Assembly (NCBI GenBank): GCA_023653625.1
Contig: CM042893.1
Coordinates: 24,551,400 to 24,615,399 of the forward strand
Source of the DNA: Triadica sebifera
Taxonomy: Eukaryota > Streptophyta > Magnoliopsida > Malpighiales > Euphorbiaceae
Reading direction: 5' to 3'
DNA length: 64,000 nt
In this document: positions 62,972-64,000 of the stretch, piece after piece
Layout of the letters: each line of letters opens with the position of its first letter
How positions within the stretch are numbered: position 1 is the stretch's first letter
Translations under genes and position numbers: made by a program
The notes under the pieces: model-generated
What the model was told of the DNA's origin: nothing
The model's database searches: none
Seen by the model: the letters and a program-made list of their open reading frames with translations, nothing else

Positions 62972-64000
62972 ACTCACTGTTCCTCTTCTTTCATGCACCA
63001 GCGACAGATTACTCTTATGGGTTTTACCTACTTTTTTATTTAGTTCCTCTTTTTGTTTATGCTCAGTGAAGATGAAAGATAGAGACTTTAGCAGTGACAG
63101 ACTCAGAATCTTAGTTGGAGAGAGACTTCTTGCTGTTCTAGTCGTGAAATTGTGGAGTACATCAAAGTAAAGAGCATTATATATGTGGGCTAGGAAGTCC
63201 TTTAAATTTCTTCAAAAGCGAACATCCCCTAAACCCTAATTGTTCACCCACGTTCACGTTATAATTTGTTGGTAGTATCTTTCTAAAGTGAGCTCGAGGG
63301 TCGCGTGTTCATTGGGTAATTTTTTAAACTTCCGGGCAGAACTCCGATTTCAGGCCATAGGTCCCTTCTCTGCTTTGGGCTGCTCTTTAGGCTTGAACCT
63401 TCTACCATTTCGTTCACATTTTGAAGTTTGAACACCTTTCTAAGATAATTTTTAAATTTTCATATATTAAAAGTTGAAAAAGACCAATTTGAACTAGCTC
63501 AATGGATAAAAAATCATAGCAAGGACAAAAGATTATAAATTTAATATTCAATGTTTGGAAAAAAAAAAGTATAAAAGACAGTTCAAAAAGAAATGTCGAT
63601 TTTAAATCTATTATATTCTATTATCAAACCATATTAAATTATATTTACCTTTTAATTCATATGAATAATAGAAATTTAGATGAAAGGCAATCCTTTTTTG
63701 GTGGGTGAAATAGCTGTCAATTCATGATAATTATAAGAAAATATATTTTATATCAAATTTATTTAGAATTATATGTTGTAATTTGAACAAATAGTAATTT
63801 TTTTAATGATTAAAAATTAAAATTAATGATTAATCGAATTGGATTGAATTGGTAATTAAGTAATTAGCAATTAACCAATTTTAATAGACTGGACTGAAAA
63901 AATGCTCATAAACCAATTAACTTTCCATTCCCACCACACCTCTAATAATAGGTGGAGAAATAAACTCATTCAAAAAATTTTGGAGCAGAGAATTTTTTCT
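62972..64000. other. Upstream flank of TRM1 to the window end
   Basis: It contains the leader and promoter of the minus-strand TRM1 gene, GC-richer to about 63420. Around 63485-63560 a phrase gaactagctcaatggataa resembles a tRNA A box and is followed by an A-run, suggesting an old SINE fragment. The rest to 64000 is AT-rich without a recognised gene. Confidence 0.5.

Noticed and set aside
62828..63043. Plus-strand 71-residue frame
   Set aside because: Antisense shadow of TRM1 exon 1 and its leader.
1..64000. Integrated virus, bacterial operon, CRISPR array or organelle insertion
   Set aside because: I looked for long polymerase-type frames, spaced short repeats and organelle genes and saw none. 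The repeats present are microsatellites and plant transposon remnants.

Overview
This is nuclear DNA of a flowering plant, almost certainly a eudicot. The evidence is the very AT-rich intergenic DNA, short GT-AG introns, and plant-only families: COBRA-like, CYP85A, reversibly glycosylated polypeptide and a plant B12D-type small protein. I could not fix the species. Exon boundaries come from reading splice sites by eye and keeping frame with conserved family motifs. For every intact gene the exon lengths sum to a whole number of codons.

Layout. 1-2970 is intergenic and holds a 0.4 kb near-perfect inverted repeat. 2971-6522 (+) is an intact six-exon COBRA-like GPI-protein gene. 7281-9004 (-) is a second COBRA-like copy, tail to tail with the first, decayed by two nonsense codons, a frameshift and weak splice sites. 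13090-15196 (+) is a small three-exon B12D/MLRQ-like gene whose first coding exon is 24 nt. 17918-18716 (+) is an internally deleted PI-PLC X-domain pseudogene; its intact eight-exon relative lies at 20184-22709 (+). About 20 kb (22.7-43.0 kb) follows with no recognisable gene, only MITE-like repeats and long AT and AAT microsatellites. 43036-46218 (+) is a nine-exon CYP85A brassinosteroid-6-oxidase gene. 46.2-53.5 kb is repeat-rich and includes a probable degraded solo LTR. 53566-56044 (+) encodes a UDP-arabinopyranose mutase/RGP. 56670-56741 (-) is tRNA-Asp(GTC). 57259-62971 (-) is a twelve-exon TRM1-type tRNA (guanine-26-N2) dimethyltransferase gene.

Functionally, COBRA-like and RGP proteins act in cell-wall construction and CYP85A makes the growth hormone castasterone, but the spacing and mixed strands give no sign of a co-regulated cluster. 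The genes look like ordinary neighbours. The more distinctive signals are two duplicate-and-decay events (COBRA-like and PLC-like), the large hairpin near the left end, and a dispersed family of roughly 200 bp MITE-like elements seen at seven places. I saw no evidence of a new multi-gene system.
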